DNA of 64,000 nt, taken from NCBI GenBank assembly GCA_907164885.2, contig OU015500.1:54799783-54863782 (forward strand). The letters run 5' to 3'. Below the pieces are notes generated by a model, which worked only from the letters and a program-made list of their open reading frames with translations, was not told the DNA's origin and ran no database searches. How positions within the stretch are numbered: the stretch's first letter is position 1; each line of letters opens with the position of its first letter. This DNA comes from Dolomedes plantarius. Taxonomy: Eukaryota > Arthropoda > Arachnida > Araneae > Dolomedidae. Shown here in pieces: positions 40,375 to 53,226 of this stretch. The position numbers and the translations under genes are program-made.

Positions 40375-40830
40375 CGTTATTTGCGATGCACTGCTGAAAC
40401 TTTTCTCTAAAGTTTTCCATCACCCTGTTTGTTAACTCTCGGGGAATGGAGGCAAATTCGTAAAGGGTAGAAGAATCATGGAATCGTTGCTCATTTTCCG
40501 GTCTTCTAATGTTCCGAGGACAACCACTTGGTTTCCTTGGTAATGCAATCCCATTTGCTTTCACGTTTGAAAATTCATCTCAGGAGTCTTTTTCGATCCG
40601 GAACAGCATCAATTGAATAGAACCTGAAGCACGTCCAAAATAACCCTCTGTGTCGCGGTTACAGAATCCCTGTTTTTAGACAAGGCCTTGATAATGAAAC
40701 CGCTATGTTCACCGGATCAACTCATGGTGTCTACTGACAACTAGAAAATACGCCCGAAATGTTGCCATCTCCCGCGCATCCTAACCTCCAACCTCTCCCT
40801 TACTAGTGACCTTCAGATATGTGGGAGTCC
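40375..40830 (-). pseudogene. Transposase relic, IS630/mariner-like (DUF4817-like) fragments
   Basis: Inverted reading gives, in shifting frames, a VTATQRVILDVLQ-like start, SGSKKTPEMNFQT, then RKPSGCPRNIRRPENEQRF, which resembles the KKPPGRPRTxRTPEN linker of these HTH transposases. The C-terminal piece IPRELTNRVMENFREKFQQC and IANNGR follows directly. The catalytic centre between them is missing. The SINE copy B starts just after this, as if inserted in or next to the relic. Recognition rests on motif memory only. Confidence 0.5.
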
Positions 40831-41532
40831 ATTCTGTCGCAACGTGTACTACATACTGACCATTTTTTACCTTGTTGCAAGAAAGTTAATTTTTTTTTTC
40901 AAATTGATATTTTAATTTCCTCCTAAAGGACGTCACCTGAAACTGATCCAATATTTTCACTATTTTGAAAGATCATTGTAAAAACGATTTTTTTTTCTGT
41001 CTTTGTTTAAAAGTCAAAAATGTTCCTTTTTTTTCAAAAAATTCTTCTAATCTGTTTCGAAATAATACTCAATTTTATAGAAAGTTTTAGCAAGAATGTG
41101 CAAGATAATAATATTTATATTATTAATAGCAGAAAATTAATCTAAAAATGTTGGTTTTAATAATCCAATTTCATCCCTATTTATTGAAAATTATCAATAA
41201 ACTGCAAGCAAAATGGGATTATTGTTCAAACTAAACAATGGTACATCATGTAATGGTACATCATGTAACATACAAAAAATTCTGAGGGAATAATAAATAT
41301 AAGAAAAAATTCAATCCGATGTTTGCTGATTAAAAAATTCTATAAATTAAGAAAATCTTAATTTTTTCTCCTTTCAGACTATTAGAACTGGAAATGAAAA
41401 ATATAAATATGTTTTACCCTTGTCGATGCATTTTAACTTATAGAAGAATTGTAACTCTAATTATAGAAGATGCGATTGACCTTACCCAGTTAATAAACTG
41501 ACTTATTGAACTTTGATTTATCACGAAATGAT

Positions 41533-41536
<4 letters not shown>

Positions 41537-41625
<89 letters not shown>

Positions 41626-41627
41626 GT
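41537..41627. repeat. (TA)n plus (TATG)n microsatellite
   Basis: About 76 bp of TA followed by four TATG-type units. Confidence 0.96.
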
Positions 41628-42790
41628 TATGGAAGTGATTTAACTTGTATCCATGCTTATATTCGATTTGATACTCCATGATGAAGTAAGGACATACATT
41701 CAGTGACGATAATTAAAAGATTAAAAGGGCAAACCCAATTAAATATCTTAAAGTACCTCAAGAAATTAAACTAATTCAATCTTCTTCGGGCTTAACTGAC
41801 ACCAATCAGACATAACTTCTTCAAAGTAATTTCGGAAATTAAAGCTAAGCGATATTAGTAAAAGTTTTAAGAGAATTGCATTCTAATGTTTAAAAACTAA
41901 AACCATTTTCAAAATCTTTTGTCATTCATTTTTTTGTGTGATTTATTGTTGGTGGAAAACCAGAGGACGGGATTTTGTTTCGAATAGATTAATTAAAGAA
42001 ATGGAATCCCATTGCGTGCAACTATAAATCTTAAATCTCAGCATAAGCCATTTTTATTTTATCGATCACGAAATTTAATTCACTTAAAGCTTAATTACGT
42101 AACGTAGGAGATGTGAACTTACCTGATATTATGGAAATATGTTCTAAACTCTGTTTATACCTGCAAGGTGAAACATTCAAGCAAGAAAGAAAAATTCCCC
42201 AAAAATATATTGTTAAATCATAGACATTTAACTTTTATATTTAACAGAAAAGTATATTAGATTTTTCAAAGAATTTCTTCCAAGAACAGGAAATGATCCC
42301 AGACGTTTTAATGTCCTATAGGATGCTTTATGAGTAGAGAGATCCTGGACATTCGAGAAGCTCCCATTCCTAATTAAGGGTGCTGTATACTAACCCTATT
42401 GGATTCACTCACCTCAATGTTAACCTACGAGAAAAATTTGTCCAAATATTGGCAACTTGTATTTGAAGATTTTAAAAAAATTGTACTCCGAAATAGAGAT
42501 ATAAATTTTACACTTTAGGGCATTTTTCGTTTTTATTAATACAAATAATACTTTAAAATTTAAATTATTCGGGGAAAAAATCTTCTATAGTGTGTTTTAA
42601 ACGCTCATCAATTATTTTGGTGTACGAAATTTATAAAACGATTCCGGTTGAAAGGGCACACGAGTTCAGGCTCTCTGAAAATGCCATTTTTATTTGATTA
42701 TCAGCATTTATGCAGCTGTAAATAGTTGACACATTTTCAATATGGGTTAACATGGAAGTGCGCGAATCCAGAAGGATTAGTACACAGCAG

Positions 42791-43291
42791 CAGGCCCTTA
42801 TTATCCATTAGGACTGGTAGGCCTGGGCCTAGGGGCCCCAAATATTGGGGGCCCCAAAATTTTTTTTATCCTAAAATAAAAGAAAAAAATCCCAATTCAA
42901 TATTTTTTTTTATTTTACATTTTTTAATAGCAATTTTTTTATATATATATCCTTTCAAATTTGATTGGTTGGTTCATCATATGTATAGTTATATGTATAG
43001 TTCATCATATGTATGTTATAGTATATATAAGGGATTAATAAGTTTTTTTGGTTACATTGTATTGGTGTTTTAATAATGAAGTTAATATGTTGTATTGCTC
43101 TCTGTTATTCGATAATGTTCTAGGCTTCTACGCTTTAAATACCCAATTCTTGGTGAAATTGTACTTTCACAATGATTCATGATTATTTTTTTTGTGTGTG
43201 TCAATTTTGGAAATGTTACGCCCACATCAGTGTTAGGGGACTCCCATCTCTAGTTGTGCCTATAGTCAAGAATTTTCTAAATTGGGCCTTG
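42791..43291. mobile_element. hAT-type MITE with exact 8-bp target duplication
   Basis: The element begins CAGGCCCTTATTATCC and ends GGGCCTTG; CACAGCAG is present directly on both sides (42783-42790 and 43292-43299). The left subterminal part has GGCCTAGGGGCCCC and GGGGGCCCC repeats. Eight-base duplications and CAGG...CCTG-like ends are typical of hAT elements. No transposase domain is recognisable inside. Confidence 0.85.
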
Positions 43292-43656
43292 CACAGCAGC
43301 CTTAATAACATATTTTCTATAATCCAGAGGAATGGAATTTTCGATTATATATTGTCGCATTAAAAATAGGTTGAGATGCATGTTACAGTTAGTGATTGGG
43401 AATTCGTCATCTGGAATAGAAAAATGGCATCAATAAACGATAAACGAGGAATGACAACAAAAATTATGAACCATGGAACATATTTATTTCGAGGGAATAT
43501 GAAGAAAATGACTTATGACCCCCAAAATAGAGAATGTTTGGCATTCTATTCGACTATGAACACCGGCTGATGAGTGATGAGTCGCCACGCAAACAGCACC
43601 GTTTTCAAAGTCCAACTCTGTCGCTTCATCTAGGCATCCTCAAAAGCACCCTCACT

Positions 43657-43863
43657 CAGGGCCTTTTTATCGCATGGGCAAATCGGGACTTTGCCCAGGG
43701 CCCCCTGATGCTAGGGGTCCCAAAACCCCCTTGGTGTATGCACCTAGTACTTCTAATAGTATGTATACACCATGGATAGTTCTTATTTTTATAAATGTTC
43801 ATAAGGGGGGGGGCTCCAAATAGCATCTTCCCAGGGTCCCCCAGCGTTCATAATCGGGCCCTG
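43657..43863. mobile_element. hAT-type MITE (207 bp) with exact 8-bp target duplication
   Basis: CAGGGCCTTTTTATC at the left and ATAATCGGGCCCTG at the right, flanked by CCCTCACT on both sides (43649-43656 and 43864-43871). The interior is rich in GGGCCC and runs of C or G. Its ends resemble those of the element at 42791, so the two are probably related. Confidence 0.9.
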
Positions 43864-46800
43864 CCCTCACTGCTCTCTGTCCTGTCCAACGGGTCGGGAG
43901 ATATCCCCTCTTGCAGGTGGTTGATGCATTTTGCATCTATCCAGCAGTCCGCCAAATTTGGCGAATAGCGCTAGCCAAGCGGCAAGAAAAACTACAAAAA
44001 CAAAGCGACACAAAGAGAAGCGATCACGCATGTGTATGTGGGGGAGGCGAAAATTAGCCAAACTGGTAATGTGATATGCCAACCCTTTTCCCCCTTGTAC
44101 ATCGGAATTTCTCCGATACGGAGGGGAGCGTTCTTATCGTTGAAAAATAGGTTTTCGTTGAATACAGTGCCATAGTGAAGGGGCAATATTCACATTTATG
44201 TGGTACGCGCAGCTGTTAGGCGGAAAATCCCATAAGAAAAATATAGTTTTAAAGGGCGATACAAATTGTTACGACATATATTGTTTTCTTTACAATAGTT
44301 TTCAATCTTCACCATAAATATAACTACTGACTTAACGGTCCTCGCATAGCACACATTTTACAGATTTGATATCTAATGGCTGAAAGATATTGCTTACCAT
44401 TATCTTTGGAGAAAAGAAATTAGGCCAGTATTTTCTCGCATGCATAGTGACCTTCTTAAAGATACTATATTCCGTGGTTGGAAAGAGTTCATTTTTTCTA
44501 CTTGCCTTTGTTAAAAATTAGAAACAATTAGGAACAAAAATAAAATATAAATACTTCATAACAGGAAATACAAATTCTTAAATTCAACATAATATGTGTC
44601 CCTTGACAGAATCTGTAGGTAAAAATCCTTTGTATCCTAATTCTTTGTTTATTAAACTAAAAATACTTTGAAAATTTGTATCATATTTCCACAAAGAATT
44701 TAAACGATATGACGTTACCATAGGAGCATTACGTAGCGTCAGAGTTAAATATTGTAACCAAAAATAGAGCTCAATGCATTGTGATATATCAAACCATCTG
44801 ATACCATGTGAGACCATGTGATATATCAAACCAATGACAAGTCATGTCAACAGTTTCGGAGATAAGGTAGTGACGAAAGCAACGCTCAGGATGCAATGCA
44901 AACATAGCTTATAGGAGTTTCGTCTTACTTAAGTATTGTTTTGATTCTCTCAAGCGATCAGTACCAGTCTTTGTTTTAGATTTTTCCTTTTTTCCGCTTT
45001 CATTCAATTTTGGAAGTTTACTCGAATTCTTCATCAGAAACAGGAAAAACAAGTTGTATAACCCAGAAGTGTGTTGGTCTCTTTTGAAAAACCCCGCAAC
45101 TGACATTTTTTAAAAATTTTTTACTTAAATAATTAAATGTACATTTCATAATTTATCAAATTTTAATGAAATTCAGAAAATACCTGTATATATAAAGAAA
45201 GAAGTCTGTGTCATTTTAAAGTGAAAAATATATTTATCTATATTTATTACATTCCCTGAAAAAAAATACATGAGAATTCTTCTCCTCTTAAGAGATGTTT
45301 AAATTCTATAAATATTTCGATATTATCGCAGTGTTTATATGTACTGAGGAACAAAAATTCTCTCATTTGAGTATTTCATTATATTTTCATTTTCCAATTT
45401 CTGTAGCATAAATCATACACGTAACACAATTTATTTCCTGAAATTTACATTTATTTCTTATTTCGTTTTAAAATATCATCAGGATTACATTTTACGTCCG
45501 TATTTTAATGTTTTGCAATCGCCTTCTCTGCAGTTATTCATAACCAGGCTTTAAAATATTAAGTGCATGTCATAGATTTATTTTACATTGAAGAGACCCT
45601 CGCCAAAGGGACATTATACCCAAAGAACTATGGTTAAGAAGGGCAAAGGACTATTTTTTTTAATGTGAAGCCTTTTGATAACCTTATACTTTTTTAATAG
45701 TTACTTATTAACGATCTTAATTTTGTGAATTTTTGATCATTTGCCCCGAACTTTGTTATGTAAACAAATTGCCCTAAACCGATATGTCGGTTCAGTAACA
45801 GTGGTTACTTTGCATACCCTTCTTAAAATCATTATTAACTTATACAGGACTAGTATTGTTCTAAGCAGATGATTCACAGATAAAATTATACGTTTAGGCC
45901 CAAAGCAAATTTACTATACAAATCGATAAACGTACATGGTATTTCAGAAACGATAAATTTTATAAGGATGCTAGGACTCCCAACAATACAGACTATAGAC
46001 AACAAAACAAAATATAGACTCAAATCACTTAGATACAGGAAATGACGTATCTCTGCTGCAACATAATATAAATATGAATAATACCCGCAGAAGCATGCGC
46101 TATCTGTTATTTGATCCTAAATGATCTCAAAATAGTTCCAGACAGTAAAATTAACTAGAAATTAATAATCATATTTAGATTTTTGTGTACTTGACTCTCT
46201 TAACATAAAACTCTAATTTAATCTAAATCGCTCAGATCCTTTTTCAAGAAAAGTCTTGACTTTTTTTTGCTAGAGTTCGTCTTTAGTGGTTAGTTTTTAA
46301 TATTTCATGTCTCCTGTCAAATATTCTAACGGGGATTAGAAAACGAGTTTGCAGCCTACTTCGTTGTCTGGTATTAAAATTGTATTACAATTCTGGGGCA
46401 ACTGTTTAAGCCCTCTCAAAAGTCTCGTTAAATCACAATGAGCAGATAAATCAACGGTCACCATATTGTGGGTCTGCTGTATATATAAGCTTATAATAAA
46501 ATGGAGTTTGATAACTTGCATATGTAAACCTAATCTAACCATATGGAATTTTGAACGTATTACATAAAAGTAAAGCGTTTAATTCATGAACATAATCTTC
46601 AGATATAAACACCCGCAAGAACATGCTTTTTAACTAGTTAAAATCATTCACCTCTCTAAGCTTATATAACTATGCTGAAGCAGCAGTAACTCATTTGATA
46701 TGCGGGATAAATGTTTAATTATCATACAGATTATATCCTCAGAAATTATTGAAGACTTATCCTTATTCCAAGGGGTTTGGAACTTTGTTTCAGATTAGAA

Positions 46801-47458
46801 TTTAAATGGAAAATGGGAAACCATACTACATTCCATTTGAATAAAAATGAAGTTAGATCAGACCTAGGAATAACTGCCTGATAATTTGATACCTCTCATT
46901 TCACAATCTTCGAAATTAGATTGCGGTTATTTCATTTAATGCCAGAAAATTTCAATTATGTATCACTAGATGTCGAAACTTAAATTAGAGAGTGTTTATA
47001 AGATATTATTCTTGAGTTCGATCAAGAAGCCCATTATTTCAGAGTTTGATTAAAATTCGTGAACCCTGATTAAACTTTGTATAATGTTTAATTATCATTT
47101 AATAATATTTGAAGCATTACAGAGTTGGAAACATTACTATTCCTTGTCAATAACATTCTAAGCTCTCTTGGATATCGTTTTAAAAGGTGTATTTAAATAA
47201 CTTTCAATATTAAATAATTCTTACAAATTCCATCGAACGAGTTGTACACCTATATTTTTATATAGCTACATATATTCTTGCTATAAAATTCTGTTGAAAA
47301 ATAGGTAGTTGATAAATTATATTATTATATAAAAGCAAAATCTTAAATGCATTTTAGCATTTAAAATAAATATTTAACTTCTTAATAAGTATTAATATAT
47401 ATATGTAATATTATAACAATAATAATAGTTGTAGCCGGGCACATAACTTGGCCGCTGA

Positions 47459-48338
47459 CTCATCAGGGACGAGATAGCGCAGCGTCCCAGAGAAATCTTG
47501 TAGTCGTAGCAGCATAGGAAGGAAATCCAGGCAGAAAACATGGTACTCCACAAAAACTTCACAGTTCACTCATCAGGGACGAGATAGCGCAGCGTCCGAG
47601 AGAAATCTTGTAGTCGTAGCAGCATAGGAAGGAAGTCCAGGCAGAAAACATGGTACTCCACAAAAACTTCTCAGTTCACTCATCAGGGACGAGATAGCGC
47701 AGCGTCCGAGAGAAATCTTGTAGTCGTAGCGGCATAGGAAGGAAATCCAGGCAGAAAACATGGTACTCCACAAAAACTTCACAGTTCACTCATCAGGGAC
47801 GAGATAGCGCAGCGTCCGAGAGAAATCTTGTAGTCGTAGCAGCATAGGAAGGAAGTCCAGGCAGAAAACATGGTACTCCACAAAAACTTCACAGTTCACT
47901 CATCAGGTACGCGATAGCGCAGCGTCCGAGAGAAATATTGTAGTCGTAGCAGCATAGGAAGGAAGTCCAGGCAGAAAACATGGTACTCCACAAAAACTTC
48001 ACAGTTCACTCATCAGGGACGAGATAGCGCAGCGTCCGAGAGAAATCTTGTAGTCGTAGCAGCATAGGAAGGAAGTCCAGGCAGAAAACATGGTACTCCA
48101 CAAAAACTTCACAGTTCACTCATCAGGGACGAGATAGCGCAGCGTCCGAGAGAAATCTTGTAGTCGTAGCAGCATAGGAAGGAAGTCCAGGCAGAAAACA
48201 TGGTACTCCACAAAAACTTCACAGTTCACTCATCAGGGACGAGATAGCGCAGCGTCCCAGAGAAATCTTGTAGTCGTAGCGACATAGGAAGGAAGTCCAG
48301 GCAGAAAACATGGTACTCCACAAAAACTTCACTGTTCT
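47459..48338. repeat. Tandem satellite, 8 copies of a 110-bp unit
   Basis: Units begin CTCATCAGGGACGAGATAGC at 47459, 47569, 47679, 47789, 47899, 48009, 48119 and 48229, with only a few substitutions per unit (for example GTCCGAG or GTCCCAG). Because 110 is not a multiple of three, the 69-codon minus-strand frame across it is a by-product. The array lies about 0.5 kb upstream of a Helitron 3' end. Confidence 0.97.
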
Positions 48339-48797
48339 TTTATTAAGAATGGGGTTTTAAAAGACTGGATATACACTTCTCAAATTTAACGTTCAAAACA
48401 CATCACGGCTAGTCGGGTACGGCGCCCCGACCAGCGGCAGGACCTGCTGTAAAATACTCACGGAGAGCTCTACATGTTTCCTGGTTGAGAGCAGACACCC
48501 AAAAGCTACGGAATTATTGAGAACAGCGCGAGTTTTTCAGGCGGGCTGAACTTTAATTGGTTAAAAACTGACACATGACCGTCATGCCACATGGGGTGAT
48601 TATCGAAAGGGTTCACGTCTTAGCTTTTGGAATAGACTTCGTTGTATAATTCTTTCCGTGCGTGGCCTTAGGGGAAAATCTAATAGATTGATATTGGTTG
48701 AATATAGGTCGCAATCCAAGGTTAAGGGACGGTATTGTGTTGCATTAGGATGAAGAATTTGGAAAGGGCGTGTTACATAGTAAAAAGCTTGGAATTC

Positions 48798-48802
<5 letters not shown>

Positions 48803-48833
<31 letters not shown>
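48803..48833. repeat. (AT)n microsatellite at the cut edge of a Helitron
   Basis: 31 bp of AT directly joined to the helicase remnant. Confidence 0.95.
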
Positions 48834-48834
<1 letters not shown>

Positions 48835-49007
48835 CCATGACGATAAATAAGTCCCAAGGCCAAACTTTAATATACGCTGGCATAGATTTAAGAGAAAATT
48901 GTTTCTCCCGCGTTCAGTTTTACGTAGCTTGGTCAAGCGTAAGTTCGCGGACGAGCCTGGTAATATTAGATCCGCCCACTGAAGAAACACAAATATATTG
49001 TTCATGA
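48834..49007 (+). pseudogene. Helitron Rep/helicase, C-terminal remnant of helicase domain
   Basis: The frame reads AMTINKSQGQTLIYAGIDLR, then ENCFSRVQFYVAWSSVSS and SLVILDPPTEE, ending at a stop. This matches the last conserved motifs of the Pif1-type helicase in Helitron proteins (MTINKxQGQ and QLYVAxSRVSS). Here two conserved positions are changed (VAWSSVSS instead of VACSRVSS). Everything upstream is missing: a microsatellite joins directly to the Ala-Met start. Confidence 0.82.
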
Positions 49008-49096
49008 GGAAATCCTCTAAAAAGCAATTTCATTATTTTTTTTCATTGTAATTATACTAAAATGCCCTCCGTAGCGAAGCACGGGTGTTTAGCTAG
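48834..49096 (+). mobile_element. Helitron 3' part with helicase remnant
   Basis: Helicase-coding sequence is followed by CCGTAGCGAAGCACGGG, a degenerate terminal hairpin (CCGT/ACGG), then GTGTTTAGCTAGT, ending in the CTAG followed by T expected for a Helitron 3' terminus. On the left the sequence is cut off at a (TA)n tract. Whether the satellite at 47459-48338 belongs to the same element is not known. Confidence 0.8.
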
Positions 49097-51792
49097 TAAC
49101 ATATAAATGTTTAAAAATTAATAAATTTAACAAAAAATGTTTCTTATGTTATTTCTGATGATTATACAATTTTTATGCAGGTAAAAAGTTTTTATCTTAA
49201 TAGACAAAGGGGGCATTAAATTTTGGGAATTTATACATATAATATATACAAGGAATATCACGGGGAAATATTTAATGCATCTTAAAGGAAATTAAATCTT
49301 TTAATCCCTTTTCTTCATTTTTTTTTACAGCAATAACATTTTGTACATCATATTTTGTATACCAAGTTAAGTATATCCAGTTATGTTCGAAAAATATCAG
49401 AAATAAAACACACTAAGTAAAGCCTACTGAAAAACCTGTCGACTTTCAAATGAAAAACATTTTACTTAAAGCGTGATTTTGTTAAAAAAAAAGAAAAATA
49501 ATGCCATAATATCTTTACTAAATCAGATAATTTTCCCTTAGATGTATACAAAAAATATTACAAATATTTCTATTAAAAAATGACAGTTTTTTTTATTAAA
49601 TTTGTATAAATCTCAAATTAGCTTGAATTTACATTCGTTTAGTTACGCGTTATCAACGTTGATATAAAACTCCAATCACATATTTTTTTAAATTAAAGAT
49701 TATGCTGTCCATACATGCAGCCCACTTCAAACACTGGAACGAGCATCCCTGATGGTTTATAGAAACTGGCCTTGTTAGTACTATTTATTTTTCAGCTAAT
49801 AAAAATTTCGTTAAGAAAAAAATTTTAGAACTCAGAAAAAAATTCAGGTAGTTTCTTCTAACGAAAATACCGCGAGTTATTAACATAGGATTACTTATCA
49901 TTGCTTATCTCTTTTTTTTTGCAATAAAATTCCTACATACGAAGAGAAGGATGAGTGATAACCCTATTCAGAATAGGTCGATGGTAAGAAAAATAAGTTA
50001 TATATGTCTACTCTGCTACTCTTGAATTATACCTCGCAACGACGGTTTTAGCGTCATAAATTTTGATTTACTGTTGACCGTTATGGAGGAACGTAATCCT
50101 ACGTTAAAATATATTATGAATAACTACTACACATTTTTGAACAGAACGTGTCCTCTCATACAGATGTACTGGCAATATTTTTAGTCGAGGTCACCCTGCA
50201 TCTTCAAGAATATAATGGTACTTCTGACAAGAGCTTTTTTTCTTCTGTTGCCCGTATCCTGTAGTAGTAATTTGTAGGAGGACGGAGTTACAACAGGTTT
50301 CAGATCCTCTTCACTCAGAAAATGTGTTTCGACTAAAAAAATCTTCGGTTTCATAATAAATCTCAAGTCACTATAAGACAGTAAATGTAGAAAGAAAGGT
50401 TCAAAACTCCACATCTAATAATTCATGCAGTCATTTTGGATTTTTAATGACATCATAAGGCAAAACTACGAATTTGAGCCTAAGTGTCAGAACAAAATTA
50501 CGGGGTTCCACTGGGAAGTTTTCCATTACAAGGGAAGTATTTTATTTTTATCTTCTGAGTAGACATTAAAATTTCCACTCCGGTATCTTTTAAAAGCAGG
50601 AAACCATGTAAAACTAAAATATTTCAATGAAGTGGGATTATAAATTTTACCTCAAAGTTGGTGGAAGCCTGATCCAGTTTTTTAACATCACACAATTCGG
50701 AGCCCCAAGTTGGAATTCTTGTGAATTTTCTGTGTTATGTTATCAGAAGATTTAAATGTGAAGTTGGTTGGTTGGTTTGATTAGGTTTAATGGCGCAAGG
50801 TCCAGGAAGGACATTCTGAGCCTTTTAAACGTGAAGAGCAGGATCCATTTTAATATATGAAAAATACGTACAAATATGATATCACTCTCAAAGAAGGAAT
50901 AATATTTTATTTTTTTATATCAAATGTAGCAGACGTTATCTGAAAGTTCACAGTAGTTGAACCAGACCATATTCCAATAAGGGGATCGATCGTAAGTATC
51001 CATGTCTTGGCCGAGATTAAAACCAAAACACACGCAGATATACCTTTCGGCGTGAATTATGAAATGTGTGAGGCTCCAATATGAAAGATAAAGTGGAAGG
51101 ATTGAAGCGCCTTATTTTAATGAACTTGGTTATAACCCAGACTTGGCAAGAACAGATGAAGTACGTTCAAAATGAAGAATTAATTTGAAAAACAAAAACA
51201 ATTTGAACTAATTTGAAAAAACGATGCTTAGATTAATTGTTCTTGGTCAACGTTACGTAGCAAAAACTCGCTAATACTGTCTAAATTATTTTTATGATAG
51301 AATGACTCCGACGCCTCAAATGAAGTGTAATACAATGTAATCTATTGTTTTGACAGTTTTAGATAGAGCTGTAGATTTTAGCTAATTTTATAAAATAGAC
51401 AAATCAACTAGATTTTCATTTTAACGTCTGCAAGACTTGTGTTTGGAAGCTAAAAAATTAACCTGGAAAAAACGCTTTAAGAACATATAGAAAAAAATTC
51501 AATGCATATGCACTGAAGATACATTTTAACTTAATATAAATTATTATTCTTCAATTATTTCATTCTGTTAAGGGCACGTAATTACAGTAATATGAGGAAA
51601 GTTACTGAAAGTTATTTTTACCCAATACCCCATGATATGTTTCATCCATACATTTCTTCCTTTAAGAAGTCAAATGGAACTGATATTTTACAAAGAATTG
51701 AATGCATATAATGAATTATTAACATTTCTAAAACATCTAAAATGCTATTCCTACTTCTGTTTCAGTGTTACATTACACTACTAAACGAAGTA

Positions 51793-53226
51793 CACTGCTG
51801 GCCACTGTAAATGCAACACCCTGAAGGAAACATGCAAATAGCATGAAATTTACAACATGCATTAGCGGAGGTGAGAAATGCAAATGATTAGAATTTCAGC
51901 GCAGACGCACATCACGCGCGCCTGTGGCGCCACTTCAAAGCGCTATTTAAGACTTGGAGATTTCGACGATTTCAAGTTCGGCAATTGTGTTTTTTTTGTG
52001 GTTTTTTCAAAAAAACGATCAATTATGCCTCGTCGAAAACAGCGATCATCTTTTGATCAAGTATCCGAGTTCGACAGAGGAAGGATAGTGGCCTACCGAT
52101 ATTGTGGATTATCTTCCAGGGAAATCGGTAGTCGTGTTGGACGAAACCAAACAACTGTAATGCGGATATATGATCGTTGGATGCAGGAGGGTACGACGGA
52201 CCGGCGTGTTCGATCGCATCCACCTCAGCGCACCACTTCACGTGATGACAGGCAAATTGTGCGCATGGCAGTGACGGATCGCTCAGTCACATCACGAACC
52301 ATAGCACAGCACATGCAGTCTGCAACGCATCATCCAGTGTCTGCACGTACCATTCGACGCCGTTTACAGCAGAGTGGACTGTCCGCAAGACGTCCATTGT
52401 TTTGTCTACCCTTGACGCAGAACCACAGACGCCTCCGCCGCCAATGGTGCGATGACAGAAGGATGTGGACGGCAGAATGGAATGAAATTGTCTTTACTGA
52501 CGAGTCACGCTTCGGTCTGCAACACCACGATGGTCGCATTCGAGTCTAGAGACACCGTGAAGAGAGGATGCTGAACAGCTGCGTTATGCACCGCCACACT
52601 GGTCCTGCACCAGGTATTATGGTATGGGGCGGTATTGGATATCACTCTCGCACACCTCTAGTGCGCATTGGCGGTACTTTAAACAGCCAGCACTACATCT
52701 CCGAGGTGTTGGAGCCAGTTGTCCTGAAGGTAAGGATGCCACTGTGGGCATCCTTACCTTCAGGGCATGCCCACAGCCATATTTCAACAGGATAATCCGC
52801 GACCACACGTGGCACGCATTGTCCAACGGTTCTTCGTCAATCGCCAGATTGAATTGCTTCCCTGGCCGCCTCGCTCTCCGGATCTTTCGCCGATAGAAAA
52901 CATGTGGTCCATGATTGCTCTACGATTGACCCAGATTCCATCCCCAGCTGCCACAGCAGATCAACTTTGGCAACGTGTGGAAGCTGCTTGGTCTGCTGTA
53001 CCCCAAGAACTCATCCAAAGTCTCTTTGAATCAATGCCGAGGCGTGTGGCAGCGGTGATCTCCAACAATGGCGGCTACTCTGGCTACTGATTTTGGCAGG
53101 AACCACATTTCACAGAAGTCTATAAATTTAATCATTTGATACTTGGTCAACATGTTATCTACAAAATAAATTGTGTTGTGATATTTCTTGTATTTCTTGG
53201 TGTTGCAATTTGGGTGGCCAGCAGTG
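51793..53226 (+). mobile_element. Tc1-like DNA transposon, near complete
   Basis: The ends read CACTGCTGGCCAC and its inverse, with TA on both sides (51791-51792 and 53227-53228). Inner terminal sequence TGCAACACC is also shared. The element is 1434 bp and contains one transposase gene in + orientation, broken by a nonsense codon and a small inverted insertion. It is much more GC-rich than the surrounding intron. Confidence 0.93.
52025..53090 (+). pseudogene. Tc1-like transposase, broken (DD34E)
   Basis: From the ATG at 52025: MPRRKQRSSFDQVSEFDRGR, an HTH (LSSREIGSRVGRNQTTVMRI), a second HTH (PVSARTIRRRLQQSGLSARR), and the first catalytic Asp in VFTDESRFGLQ. A stop follows at RV*RHR, where the family normally has Trp. 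The frame reopens through GIMVWGGIGYHSRTPLV and is shifted by a small inverted insertion at 52723-52764. It then continues AIFQQDNPRPHVARIV (second Asp), PPRSPDLSPIENMW (Glu 34 residues later) and the C-terminus SMPRRVAAVISNNGGYSGY. All three catalytic residues survive. Confidence 0.93.

Noticed and set aside
43567..43600. Hammerhead-like CTGATGAGTGATGAGTCGCC
   Set aside because: The expected CGAAAC is not present after a pairing stem (the sequence reads GCAAAC), and the flanking helices do not form.
47573..47782. 69-codon minus-strand protein in the satellite
   Set aside because: The 110-bp unit shifts frame each time; the frame is an accident of tandem repetition.
47459..48338. Hammerhead ribozyme in the 110-bp satellite (each unit contains CTGATGAG on the minus strand)
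   Set aside because: The second conserved element (GAAA following a short stem II) is missing after CTGATGAG in every unit, so only the short core word matches.
50760..50830. Repeat-like GGTTGGTTTGATTAGGTTTAATGG-type sequence before GCGCAAGG
   Set aside because: It looks like a fragment of an interspersed repeat, but there is no second copy in the window and no boundary to support a call.
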